Shown here in pieces: positions 23,886-34,923 of a DNA stretch of 64,000 nt; the stretch's first letter is position 1, and each line of letters begins with the position of its first letter. The position numbers and the translations under genes are program-made. The DNA lies in NCBI GenBank assembly GCA_024291935.2, contig CM044314.1, positions 21,798,001-21,862,000 on the forward strand, written 5' to 3'. Under the pieces are notes generated by a model that did not search any database, had not been told where the DNA came from, and worked only from the letters and a program-made list of their open reading frames with translations. The DNA comes from Okapia johnstoni (taxonomy: Eukaryota > Chordata > Mammalia > Artiodactyla > Giraffidae).

Positions 23886-24102
23886 AAAAAATATTCTAAC
23901 CATAGTATACTTATCAAATTCAGAAACTTTAACATCAACACTTTATATGATCTACCATCCTTCAAAAGTCTCAAAAATGTCTTGCAGTCTTTTTTTCTTT
24001 TTCTTGATTCAGGATCACATACTGCATTTAGTTGTCATATCCCTTTGGCTTCTTTAACCTGGAACTGTTCCTCAAATGTTGTCTTTCATATCAACACTTT
24101 TT

Positions 24103-24379
24103 AAAAAAATTTTTTTTTATTTTTGGCTGTGCTGGGTCTTCACTGATGTATGGTCTTGTCTCTAGTTGCAGCAAGCAGGAGCTACTCTACAGTTGCAGTG
24201 TGTGGGCTTCATTGCAGTGGCTTCTCTTGTTGTGGAGCATGAACTTTAGAGGGCTCAGCAGTTGTGGCACGTGGTCTTAGTTGCCCCACAGCCTGTGGGA
24301 TCTTCCCCATCCAGGGATCAAGCCCATGGTTCTTGCATTGGCAGGTGCATTCTTTATCACTGTGCCGCCAGGGAAACCC
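24103..24379 (-). mobile_element. Long CHR-type SINE
   Basis: The + strand shows 'ttggctgtgctgggtcttca', repeated 'agttgcag' blocks and 'gtgccgccagggaaacccc'. This is a near-full minus-strand CHR SINE of about 277 bp. Flanks atatcaacac and atattaacaa suggest an aged TSD. Confidence 0.8.
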
Positions 24380-24640
24380 CATATTAACAATTTTTAGTAC
24401 TGTTGTTCATTTATTTTAAAGACTACCCATCCATTTCCTTTTGATGTTTCCTCCCTGGGAGATTTAGGCTGTGTATTTTTGGCTTAAGTGGTGGCGTGAC
24501 TGAAGACACGTGATTTCCGTCTGCTCTGTATGGGTGATGTGCCTTTGATCACTTGGTTAAGGTGTTGTCCAGTTTCTCATCTTCGTAAGCAGAATTTCCC
24601 TACTTGAAATTAGTTAAGAAACTTGTGTGGGAAATTGTCA

Positions 24641-25504
24641 CACATTTTACAAAACTGTCAGAACAGATAAAGAAAAACTTTTTGCATATGACTCGGTATG
24701 CAAGAATGACTTCCCGAAATACTTAACAGACTCAGAAATGGGGACATCACTGCATCCAGATCGTGGATTCCCAGAGGCACAACTGTAGCTCTCAGCACTG
24801 TCCAGAACCTTGTAATGCTCAGATAAATGAACAAGCACCCCAGTTGTTCTCCTCCTCCTCTTTTTAAAGGTCTTCACAGTACCATGACTGAGGTCTGTTG
24901 CTCATGATCCCAGGATTATTGGGTCTTTTTGTATTTTCTGAGGGGAACGTTGGTCCAGAATTTTCTTCCGTTTAGCAAATCCCCACTCCTCACCCTGGCA
25001 ACAGCAGACATCATTTTCTCCCTGAAGTTTACCTGGGGCAGTTCCCCCTCCACTCCAGGTAAGATAAATTTACTCCTCCATCCTCCCCACCTCCAAATCA
25101 AAACCTATGCGACCATATAGTACAATATTTCAGCTGGAAACTAGTAGAAAAACCTGTTTAACTGAGGGCACTTCTCAGCCTTCAGATGTGAAATTTTTTC
25201 TGTCTTGAGGGAAGATTTGCATGAGTTAACACAGGATACATTCAGTACCTGTGCACACAGCCTAGCAGTCTGCATGCAGCCAAGTTCCAGGAGGCTCTGC
25301 CCACGTAGACCCTGTGCAGCTCCTGGGGATGGAAGCCTGTTTCCTCATTTCTTGTTTGTAGGGAATAGACTCCAGCCTCCACGACCTTCCCTGAGTCCCA
25401 AAGGGCAGATTAGAACAGTTGCTAATCAGGGAAGGGAAGGGATGCAGAGACAACGGTGGGGCAGCCAAGAAACAATAGTGCAGCCCTGGGGCACGGTCCT
25501 GGTT
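24641..25504. other. Intergenic stretch, nothing recognised
   Basis: Non-coding sequence. Short ORFs on both strands lack any recognisable motif. Confidence 0.4.
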
Positions 25505-25507
25505 CTA

Positions 25508-26218
25508 CCTCAGTTCAGTTCAATCGCTTGGTTTTGTCTGATTCTTTGTGACCCCATGGACTGCAGCACACCAGGCTTTCCTGTCTGCCACCAACTCCCA
25601 GAGTTTACTCAAACTCATGTCTATCGCGTCAGTGATGCCATCCAACCATCTCATCGTCTGTCATCCCCTTCTCCTCCCGCCTTCAATCTTTCCGAACATC
25701 AGGGTCTTTTACAATGAGTCAGTTCTTCGCATCAGGTGGCAAAGTATTGGACTTTCAGTGTCAGCATCAGTCCTTCCAATGAATATTCAGGACTGATTTC
25801 CTTTACCATTGACTGGTTTGACCTCCTTGCAGTCCAAGGGACTCTCAAGAGTCTTCTCCAACACCACAGTTCAAAAGCATCAATTCTTTGGCCTCCTTTC
25901 TTTATAGCCCAACTCTTACATCCGTACATGACCACTGGAAAAACCATAGCTTTGACTAGACGGACCTTTGTTGGCAAAGTAATGTCTCTGCTTTTTAATG
26001 TGCAATCTAGGTTGGTCATCGCTTTTCTTCCAAGGAGCAAGTGTCTTTTAATTTCATGGCTGTGGTCACCATCTGCAGTGATTTTGGAGCCCCCCAAAAT
26101 AAAGTCTGTCACTGTTTCCATTGTTGCCCCATCTATTTGCCATGAAGTGATGGAAATGGATGCCATGATCTTAGTTTTCTGAATGTTGAGTTTTAAGCCA
26201 ACTTTTTCACTCTCCTCT
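25508..26218 (-). mobile_element. BovB 3' fragment
   Basis: About 710 bp of minus-strand BovB, from 'cagttcagttcaatcgct' to 'aagccaactttttcactct'. It carries the C-terminal end of the reverse transcriptase frame, broken by indels. Confidence 0.9.
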
Positions 26219-26263
26219 CAAGGGAATCATTTAACAATATATTTGAATTCTTTACAGAACTAA

Positions 26264-26483
26264 AGGGACTTCCCTGGTGGCTCAGATAGTAAAGAATCCA
26301 CCTGCAATGCAGGAGACCTGGTTTGATTCCTGAGTTGGGAAGATCCTCTGGAGAAGGGAATGGCTACCCACTTCAGTATTCTTGCCTGGAGAATTCTGTG
26401 GACAGAGGAGCCTGGAGGACTACAGTTCATAGAGTTGTAAAGAATCAGATGTGACTGAAGTGATTTAGCCCGCAGTCCAGCAT
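26264..26483 (+). mobile_element. Bov-tA SINE with TSD
   Basis: Head 'gggacttccctggtggctca' and body 'cttcagtattcttgcctgga'. Duplications agaactaa lie at 26256-26263 and 26484-26491. Confidence 0.9.
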
Positions 26484-26519
26484 AGAACTAAGAGCTCAAC
26501 GATAAAAGATGTTAGCATT

Positions 26520-26790
26520 ACAGAGAAGACCACCTGAGGCCAGGTTAAAGGAGTGCAGGCTCTGCACACAGCCTAATGCTTACTGGCACCTCCTTCCTTG
26601 AATGATTGCTATCAAATTTCTCATTAAATCCTCCTGGGTTGGTACACACAGTTTTTCAGGGCACAAGTTTGTGTCCCCCTTTGCCTGGTAAAGCAATAAA
26701 GGTATTCTTTTTTCATTTCACCCAAAACTCTGTCTCCAAGATTTGATTTGGCATCAGTGCACTTAGACTTGTGGTCAAGTTTTTGGCATC
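26520..26790 (+). mobile_element. ERV-type LTR piece
   Basis: It has AATAAA at 26695-26700, then 'cacccaaaactctgtctcca' and an end 'tttttggcatca' that matches the 3' end of the LTR at 16867-18148. The 5' part is missing or too diverged to see. Confidence 0.55.
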
Positions 26791-27220
26791 AAGACCATGA
26801 GGTAAAGGGTGTCCAGGAGCTGTGCCTCATGGCTGACAAAAATGAGATAGCCCTGCATTCTAGTAGAGATTTTCAAATGTAAGAAGTGTACAGATCCCTT
26901 TAGAAAGTAAATAAATCCCTCTGACTACCAGTGTTAACTTTACATCCATTATACTAGGGGAAAAAAAAACATTTTTATTATAATGTTACTTAAGTACACA
27001 AAATAGAATAAAGTTTAGAACTTTTATACAAAGAAAACAAAATGCTAAACGCAAACTAAACTAACTTCAGTTTAAACAGAAATTAAATTGACTTAAATTT
27101 AATGTGATAATGTTTCACTGAAACCAATCATCACTTCAACACACTATGATAGTACTTAAAATGGGTTTTTTTTCAGGCCAGCATGATTTACCAATCCCAT
27201 TGGGCTTTTTGATACTTCAT
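26791..27220. other. Intergenic stretch, nothing recognised
   Basis: AT-rich non-coding sequence. No feature recognised. Confidence 0.4.
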
Positions 27221-27299
27221 ATTGTGATAGTGTGATTTATGAAAGCAATACTTATTTGGTCTTTGACCCTGTACCTGGCAAAGATCTCCTAAAACCCTA
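27221..27299 (+). repeat. 79-bp direct repeat, copy A
   Basis: It matches 31618-31696 at 73 of 79 positions by my count, with no gap. It lies directly before the 5' end of the outer BovB. In copy B the sequence runs on into an old LTR-like repeat; here it is cut off. Confidence 0.8.
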
Positions 27300-29108
27300 C
27301 TACTCGCCATGAGAACCTCATGAACTGTATAAAAGGCCAAAAAAATATGCACCAAAAGATGAGTGCCCCAAGTCTGAAGGGGTCCAGTATGCTACTGGGG
27401 AAGAGTGGAGAATTACTAGTAGCCCCAGAATGAATGAAGGAATTGGGTCAAAGTGAATGCAATGCTCAGTGTGGATGTGTCTGGTGAAGAAAGTAAAATC
27501 CAATACTGCAAAGAACAGTATTGTATAGGAACCTGGAATGTTAGGTTCATGAATCAAGGGAAATTGGATGTGGTCAAGCAGGAGATGGTAAGAATAAGCA
27601 TCGACATCCTAGAAATCAGTGAACTAAAATGGATGGGAATGGGTGAAATTAATTCAGATGACCATTATATCAATTACTGTGGGAAAGAATCCCATAGAAG
27701 AAACAAAATAATCCTCATAATTAACATAAGAGCCTGAAATACAGTACTTGGGTGAGGCCTCAAAAATGACAGAATGATCTCAGTTCATTTCCAAGTGAAG
27801 CCATTCAACATTACAATAATCCAAGTCTATGCCCCACCACCGATGCTGAAGAAGCCAAAGTTGATCAGTTCTTTGAAGACCTAGAAGACCTCCTAGAACT
27901 AACACCTAAAAAAGATGTCCTATTCATCATCAGGGATTGGAATGCAGAAGTAGGAAGTCACGATATACCTGGAGTGACAGGTAAGTTTGGCCTTGGAAAA
28001 CAAAATGAAGTAGGGCAAAGGTTAACTGAATTCTGTCAAGAGAATGCACTAGTCATAGCAAATACCTTTTTCCAATAACACAAGAGACAACTTTACACAT
28101 AGACATCACCAAATGGTCAATACCAAAATCAAATTGATCACATTCTTTGTAGCCAAAGATGGAGAAGATGTATACAGTTAGCAAAAACAAGGCTTAGAGC
28201 TGACTAGGGCTCAGATCATCAGCTTCTCATAGCAAAATTCAGATTTAAACTAAAGAAAACTGGGAAAAACAATAGGGCAGCCAGGTATGACTTAAATCAA
28301 GTCCCATATGAATTCGAAGTAAAGGTAATGAATAGATTCAAGGGACTAGATATAGTTAAGAGTGTGCCTGAAGAACTATGGACAGAGGTCTATAATATTG
28401 TAAGGGAGGCGGACAACAAAACCATCCCCCCAAAAAATGAAAAGCAAGAAGGCAAAGTGATTATCTGAGAAGGCCTTACAAATAGCGGAAGAATGAAGAG
28501 AAGCGAAAAGCAAGGGAAAGAAGGAAAGGTACATCCAATTTAACAGAGTTCCAAAAAATAGCTGGAAGAGACAAGAAGGTCTTCTTCAATGAACAGTGCT
28601 TAATAATAGAAGAAAACAACAAAAGGGGAAAGACTAGAGATCTCTTCAGGAAAACTGTATACGTCAAGGGAGCATTCCACCCAAAGATGGGCACAATAAA
28701 GGATAAAAGTGGTAGAGACCTAGTAGATGCTGAAGAGATCAAGAAGAGATGGAAAGAATACATGGAAGAACTGTATAAAAAAGATCTTAATGAACCAGAT
28801 TACTATGATGGTGTGGTTAGTCAGCCAGAGCCAGACATTCTGGAGTGCAAAGTCAAGTGGCCCTTAAAAAGCACTGCTGTTAATAAAGCTAGTGGATGCA
28901 ATGATATTCCAGCAGAACTATTCAAATCCCTAAAGGAGGATGCCATCAAGGTTTTGCATTCATTATGTCAGCAAATCTGGAAGACCCAGCAGTGGCCACA
29001 GGAATGGAAATGGTCAATCCTCACCCCAATTCCCAAGAAGAATAGAACCAAAGAATGTGCTAACTGTTGGACAATTGCACTCATTTCCCAGGCTAGTAAG
29101 TTCAGTTG

Positions 29109-31199
29109 AATTCAGTTCAGTCACTCAGTCATGTCCGACTTTTTTTGAGACCCCATGGACTGCAGCATGCCAGGCCTCCTTGTCCATCACCAACTCCCGG
29201 AGTTTACTCAAACTCATGTCCATAGAGTTGGTGATGCCATCCAACCATCTTATCCTCTGTTGTCGCCTTCTCCTCCTACTTTCAATCTTTGCCAGCACCA
29301 GGGTCTTTTCAAATGAGACAGCTCTTTGTATCAGGTGGCCAAAGTATTGGAGTTTCAGCTTCAGCATCAGCCCTTCCAATGAATATTCAGGACTGATTTC
29401 CTTTAAGATGGACTGGTTGGATCTCCTTGCAGTCCAAGGGACTCTCAAGTCTTCTCCAACACCACAGTTCAAAAGCATCAATTCTTCGGCACTCAGCTTT
29501 CTTTATAGTCCAACTCTCACATCCATACACGACTACTGGAAAAACCATAGCCTTGACTAGATGGACCTTTGTTGGCAAAATAATGTCTCTATTTTCTAAT
29601 ATGCTATCTAGGTTGGTCATAACTTTTCTTCCAAGGAGTAAGCATCTTTTAATTTCATGGCTGTAGTCACCATCTGCAGTGATTTTGGAGCCCCCCAAAA
29701 TAAAGTCAGACACATTTCCACTGTTTCTCCATCTATTTGCCATGAAGTGATGGGACCAGATACAATGATCTTAGTTTTCTGAATGTTGAGTTTTAAGCCA
29801 ACTTTTTCACTCTCATCAAGAGGCTCTTTAGTTCATCTTCACTTTCTGCCATAAGGGTGGTGTCATCTACATATCTGAGGTTATTGACATTTCTCCTGGC
29901 AATCTTGATTCCAGCTTGTGCTTCATCCAGCGTTTCTCATGATGTACTCTGTATGTAAGTTAAATAAGCAGGGTGACAATATAAAGCTTTGACTTACTCC
30001 TTTTCCTATTTGGAACCAGTCTGTTGTTACATGTCCAATTCTAACTGTTGCTTCCTGACCTGCATACAGATTTCTCAAGAGGCAAGTCAAGTGGTCTGGT
30101 ATTCCCATCTCTTGAAGAGTTTTCCACAGTTCATTGTGATCCACACAGTCAAAGGCTTTGGCATAGTCAATAAAGCAAAAGTAGATGTTTTTCTGGAATT
30201 CTCTTGCTTTTTCAATGATACAGCAGATGTTGGCAATTTGATCTCTGGCTCCTCTGCCTTTTCTTAATCCACCTTGAACATCTGGAAGTTCACAGTTCAT
30301 GTACTGTTGAAGCCTGGCTTGGAGAATTTTGACCATTACTTTGCTACTGTGTGAGATGAGTGCAATTGTGCGTTAGCTTGAACAGTCTTTGGCATTGCCT
30401 TTCTTTGGGATTGGAATGAAAACTGACTTTTACCAGTACTGTAGCCACTGCTGAGTTTTCCAAATTTGCTGGCATAATGAGTGCAGTACTTTAACAGCAT
30501 CATCTTTTAGGATCTGAAATAGCTCAACTGGAATTCCATCATCTCCACTAGCTTCGTTCATAGTGATGCTTCCTAAGGTCCACTTGACTTCACATTCCAG
30601 GATGTCTGGCTCTAGGTGAGTGATCACACCATTGTGATTATCTGGGTCGTGAAGATCTTTTTTGTATAGTATTTCTGTGTATTCTTGCCACCGCTTCTTA
30701 GTATCTTCTGCTTCTGTTAGTTCCGTACTATTTCTGTCCTTTATTGAGCCCATCTTTGCATGAAATGTTCCCTTGTTATCTCTAATTTTCTTGAAGAGAT
30801 CTCTAGTCTTTCTCATTTTGTTTTCCTCTATTTGCACTGATCACTGAGGAAGGCTTTCTTATCTCTCCTTGCTATTCTTTGGAACTTGGCATTCAGATGG
30901 GAATATCTTTCCTTTTCTTCTTTGCTTTTTGCTGCTGCTGCTAAATCGCTTCAGTCGTGTCCGACTCTGTACGACCCCATAGACGGCAGCCCACCAGGCA
31001 CCCCCATCCCTGGGATTCTCCAGGCAAGAACACTGGAGTGGGTTGCCATTTCCTTCTCCTTTGCTTTTTACTTCTCTTCTTTTCATAGCTATTTGTAAGG
31101 CCTCCTCAGACAAGCATTTTGCTTTTTTGCATTTCTTTTTCTTGGGGATAGTCTTGCTCCCTGTCTCCAGTACAATGTCATGAACATCCGTCCACAGTT
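29109..31199 (-). mobile_element. Nested minus-strand BovB
   Basis: The 3' end is at about 29109 ('cagttcagtcactcagtcat' on +) and the 5' end at about 31199, within the endonuclease/linker region. Reverse transcriptase sequence (FIDYAKAFD block) is readable on the minus strand at 29923-30336. A Bov-A SINE splits it at 30931-31059. Diverged, with stops. Confidence 0.85.
30931..31059 (-). mobile_element. Bov-A SINE with 10-bp TSD inside BovB
   Basis: Starts with a (gct)n run, then 'aaatcgcttcagtcgtgtcc' and 'ccaggcaagaacactggagt'. Perfect duplications, tttgcttttt, lie at 30921-30930 and 31060-31069. This is the third layer of nesting. Confidence 0.9.
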
Positions 31200-32080
31200 C
31201 ATATGGTTGTGAGAGCTGGACCATAAAGAAGGCAGAACACCAAAGCATTGATGCCTTCAAACTGTGGTGTTGGAGAAGACTACCAAAAGTCTCTTGGATG
31301 GCAAGGAGATCAAACCAGTCAACCTTAAGGGAGATCAACTCTGAATACTCACTGGAAAGACTGATGCTGAAGCTGAAGTTCCAGTATTTTGGTCAACGGA
31401 TGTGAACAGACAACACATTGGAAAAGTCTCTGATGCTGGGAAAGATTGAGAGCAGGAGAAGAGGTTGTCAGAGGATGAGATGGCTGGAGAGCATCACCGA
31501 TACTATGAACATGAACTTGGGCAAACTCCAGGAGATGGTGAGGGACAGGGAGGCCTGGTGAGCTGCAGTCCATGGGGTCGCAAAGAGTCAGATGTGACTA
31601 GGCAACTGAACAATGACATTGTGATACTGTGATTTTTGAAAGCAATACTTATTTGGTCTTTGACCCTGTTCCTGGCACAGAGATCCTAAAACCCTAGTAA
31701 ATTACAAGAAGCAGTGAGCAATAAAGATGTCTTATGTTAACGAGGTGACTTTCGGAATACAACTCAAGATGGGGGTTGGTGACCAGTGTAACTAAATATC
31801 TAACTAGAGGGTTGGAAATTTTAGTCCCACTTCCTGATCTCTGGGAAGAGGAGAGAGACTGGAGGTTAAATCAGTTGCCAATGGCCAATGATTTAGTCAA
31901 TCATGCCTGTGTAATGAAGTCTCCATAAGAACCCAAAAAGATGGGGTGTGGAGAGTTTCTGGTTGGTGAATGTGTGGAGGTTTGGTGAGAGTTCAGAGAG
32001 GGCATGGAAGCTCTGTGCCTTCCCCCATGCCTTGCTCTGTGCATCTCTTCCATTTGGATGTTCCTGTGCTGTGAATGTAA

Positions 32081-32301
32081 GCTTGCTAAGTTGCTTCAGT
32101 CATGTCCTACTCTGTGTGACCCTACACACTGTAGCCCACCAGTCTCCTCTGTCCATAGGATTCTCCAGGCAAGAATACTGGAGTAGGTTTCCCTGCTCTC
32201 CTCCAGGGGATCTTCCTGAGCCAGGGATCGAACCTGCGTCTCTTTATGTCTCCTGCATTGGCAGGTGGGTTCTTTACAACTAGCGCCACCTGGGAAGCCC
32301 A
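32081..32301 (-). mobile_element. Bov-tA SINE
   Basis: Head at about 32301 on the minus strand ('gggcttcccaggtggcgcta'). Body seen on + as 'ccaggcaagaatactggagt'. Confidence 0.9.
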
Positions 32302-32371
32302 CTTGAGTTGAATCCTTTTATAATTAACCAATAATCTAGTATGTGAGATATGTAATATATGTACTAAGTAG

Positions 32372-32575
32372 GGCTTCCCAGATGACTCCGTGGTAAAGAA
32401 TCAGCCTACAATGCAGGAGACCTGGGTTTGATCCCTGGGTAGGGAAGATCCCCTGGAGAGGAAATGCAACCCACTCCAGTATTCTTGCCTGGGAAATCTC
32501 ACGGACAGAGGAGCCTGGCTGACTACAGACCATGGAGTCGTGAAGAGTTGGACATGACTGAGCACACAGGCACAT
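32372..32575 (+). mobile_element. Bov-tA SINE
   Basis: Head 'gggcttcccagatgactccg', 'ggtttgatccctgggtaggg' and tail 'catgactgagcacacaggc'. Confidence 0.9.
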
Positions 32576-33162
32576 CTTCACAAATCCATTAATAGTAAAA
32601 CGTTTCTGAGTTCTGTGAGCTATTCTAGCAAATAAATTGAATCTGAGGAGAAGGTTGTGGCAACCTCTGATCCACAGCTGTTTGGTCAGAGGTACAGGTG
32701 TCAACTTGGGCTTGCAATTGGCATTCTGAGTTGGAGATGGTCGTAGAAACCTCCTATTTGTATTTTGTCAGTCAAAAGCACGGGTAACAAACCTGGGCTT
32801 GCAACTGGTGTTTGAAGTGTGTATGTGTGTCTGTCTGTGTGAGAGGTGGGGCTGGCAGGAGCAATCTTGTACAAAGGAGACTTAACCTGTGGGATCTGAT
32901 GCTATCTCCAGGTAGACCATGTCAGAACTGTGTTAAACTGCAGAACACCCAGCTGGTGTCAGAGACCTGCTTGGTGGTGCTGGTAGGAGGAGACCCTCCA
33001 CCCACTCACCCCCAATACTCAGGAATTTGTGATCAGGAACAAAAGACAAATCCTTTATTAATTTAACAACTGTAAAACCTTCCTAAAGTTCAACTTTTGT
33101 TTCCCATCTAATTCTGTTAGTTTCTCATTGGTCCACAATTGAAGGAAGACTAATAGGAACAT

Positions 33163-33845
33163 TAAAACTCAACATTCAGAAAACTAAGATCATGGCACCT
33201 GGTCCCATCACTTCATGGGAAATAGATGGGGAAACAATGGAAACAGTGACAGACTTTATTTTGGGGGGGCTCCAAAATCACTACAGATGGTGACTGCAAC
33301 CATGAAATGAAAAGACGCTTACTCCTTGGAAGGAAAGTTATGACCAACCTAGACAGCATATTAAAAAGCAGAGACATTACTCTGTCAACAAAGGTCCGTC
33401 TAGTCAAGGCTATGGTTTTTCCAGTGGTCATGTATGGATGTGAGAGTTAGACTAGAAAGCTGAGCGCCAAAGAATTTATGCTTTTGAACTATGGTGTTGG
33501 AGAAGACTCTTGAGAGTCCCTTGGACTGCAAGGAGATCCAACCAGTCCATCCTAAGGGAGATCGATCCTGGGTGTTCACTGGAAGGACTGATGTTGAAGC
33601 TGAAACTCCTCAATACTTTGGCCACCTGATGCGAAGAGCTGACTCATTTGAAAAGACCCTGATTTGGGGAAAGATTGTGGGCAGGAGGAGAAGGGGACGA
33701 CAGAGGATGAGATGGTTGGATGGCATCACCGACTCAATAGACATGAGTTTGGGTAAACTCCGGAGTTTGTGATGGACAGGGAGGCCTGGCGTGCTGCGGT
33801 TCATGGGGTCGCAGAGTCGGACACGACTGAGCAACTGAACTGAAC
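33163..33845 (+). mobile_element. BovB 3' fragment next to the CKS2 CpG island
   Basis: About 680 bp of plus-strand BovB 3' end, finishing 'gagcaactgaactgaac' at 33845. It is the last transposon before the CKS2 promoter. Several indels break the frame. Confidence 0.9.
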
Positions 33846-33935
33846 GAGGGTAACAAGCCAAAGGAATTTTTACAAATCACTTTTAATACCGTCGTCCTCT
33901 ACCAAACATTATTTTAGTAATTTTTATTTTCCCAT

Positions 33936-33957
33936 ACGCACGCACGCACACACACCT
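33936..33957. repeat. Short (CGCA)/(CA) microsatellite
   Basis: Repeated cgca and caca units just upstream of the CpG island. Confidence 0.6.
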
Positions 33958-34658
33958 ATCTATAGAGTTGTTAGAATGTGCGAACGGTGTGGGAAGACAA
34001 TTTTCCGCTAACAGAGGTCTCTGGGCAACGGCCTCGCACCGCCATCCCCACAGTACTCCGTGGCGAGGTTTCGGGAGGCCCCACGCGGCCTTGCCGCGGT
34101 GGGGTATTCTGACGTCTTTTTGACGTCTTCCTCACGTCCCGGCACAACTTTGGCTTTCCGGATCCCTACTCCACAAAACAGCTGGGCGCGCCCCGTGAAA
34201 GACTCCTCCCCTCCCGCTTCCCTAGCCAGGATTTCCCTCAGACTAGGGCTGCCGGCCTTCCTCACCTCCCATGTACTTCAGACACATAGCACCGGCAGCG
34301 GAGGATGCCAAGGCGGCGGAGGGCGCGCAGGAACACTGACGACAGCTCTACCGGAAACCCCCTCTCATTCCCGGGCCTCGCCAAACCTCGCGATACTGTA
34401 CCCCTCCCGCAGGTTTGTTGTCCAAACGGCTCAGCGGACCTGGAACCTTCTAAACTCCTGCGCACGCGCTCTACGGCCCTTAACGTCCCAGCTCCGCCCT
34501 TCCCTGGCCACACCCTTCTCGTTAGGGAGCTCCCCGCCCCCACGCCACGCCAAACACACTTCTTTCCTGGGACGACCTCGCACCAGGCCTCTGATAGGCT
34601 GATCTTGTGCGAACGCCGCAGAAAGGCGGTGACGATAGGCTGGGAGCCGGTTGCAGCC

Positions 34659-34729
34659 TTCCCGCAGGGTGCGTGGAAGGTGATTGGTCGACACCGTTAC
34701 CCAATCAGAGGCGGGCTGTCGGATTCAAA
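34659..34729 (+). promoter_or_regulatory. CKS2: CKS2 core promoter: E2F-like, CCAAT and CHR-like sites
   Basis: Visible sites are TTCCCGC (34659-34665, E2F-like), ATTGG (34683-34687, inverted CCAAT), CCAAT (34701-34705) and TTCAAA (34724-34729, the reverse of the CHR sequence TTTGAA). NF-Y sites just upstream of a CHR are typical of G2/M genes repressed by DREAM/p53, and CKS2 is known as such a gene. No TATA box is seen here. The start site is not fixed by the sequence but probably lies at about 34740-34800. Confidence 0.65.
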
Positions 34730-34864
34730 CCTGGCTCGTTCGGCTTTCGGTCGGTTGGTCTCAGTCGAGTCGTTGCCTTCACCTGAGGCGGACGTACTCT
34801 CACCTGCGTCTTGTCTTCGCGCCGCGTCGCTCTAGCCAGCCGCTGCCCACCGCCCACCTGCAGG

Positions 34865-34923
34865 ATGGCCCATAAGCAGATATACTACTCGGACAAGTAC
34901 TTCGATGAACACTACGAATACCG
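34865..34923 (+). CDS. CKS2: CKS2 coding exon 1
   Basis: Codons 1-19 and two bases of Arg20, followed by the donor cg|gtgagc. The 5' UTR lies upstream within the CpG island. Confidence 0.96.

Larger units (their letters stand above)
23110..24640. mobile_element. Old L1M-type 3' UTR, cut by three SINEs
   Basis: The pieces follow the long 3' UTR of ancient mammalian L1M elements: 'actgcaagaataatataaac', 'gaaccatttgagagtaggtt', 'ttcaggatcacatactgcat', 'tttagttgtcatatcccttt' and 'tttgatcacttggttaaggt'. Three SINEs interrupt it. The family call is from memory and the orientation is left open. Confidence 0.6.
27300..31617 (+). mobile_element. Outer BovB LINE in two pieces around another BovB
   Basis: Plus-strand BovB occupies about 27303-29108 (near the element's 5' end, endonuclease domain, start of reverse transcriptase) and about 31200-31616 (3' end, tail at 31616). 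Between them lies a minus-strand BovB. The two pieces do not abut in the consensus. About 0.9 kb of the reverse transcriptase centre is missing, so the site suffered a deletion. Many stops and frameshifts are present. Confidence 0.8.
31618..33070 (+). mobile_element. Old LTR-like interspersed repeat with two SINEs
   Basis: It begins with copy B of the 79-bp repeat and continues through 'gtctccataagaacccaaaa', 'gagagggcatggaagctctg', 'tccttttataattaaccaat' and 'cacccagctggtgtcagaga'. I recognise this as a widespread old mammalian LTR-type repeat but cannot name the family. SINEs at 32081 and 32372 interrupt it. Confidence 0.55.

Noticed and set aside
27453..30837. Reverse transcriptase-like and endonuclease-like ORFs as host genes
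   Set aside because: They are pieces of two nested, broken BovB elements with many stops and frameshifts.
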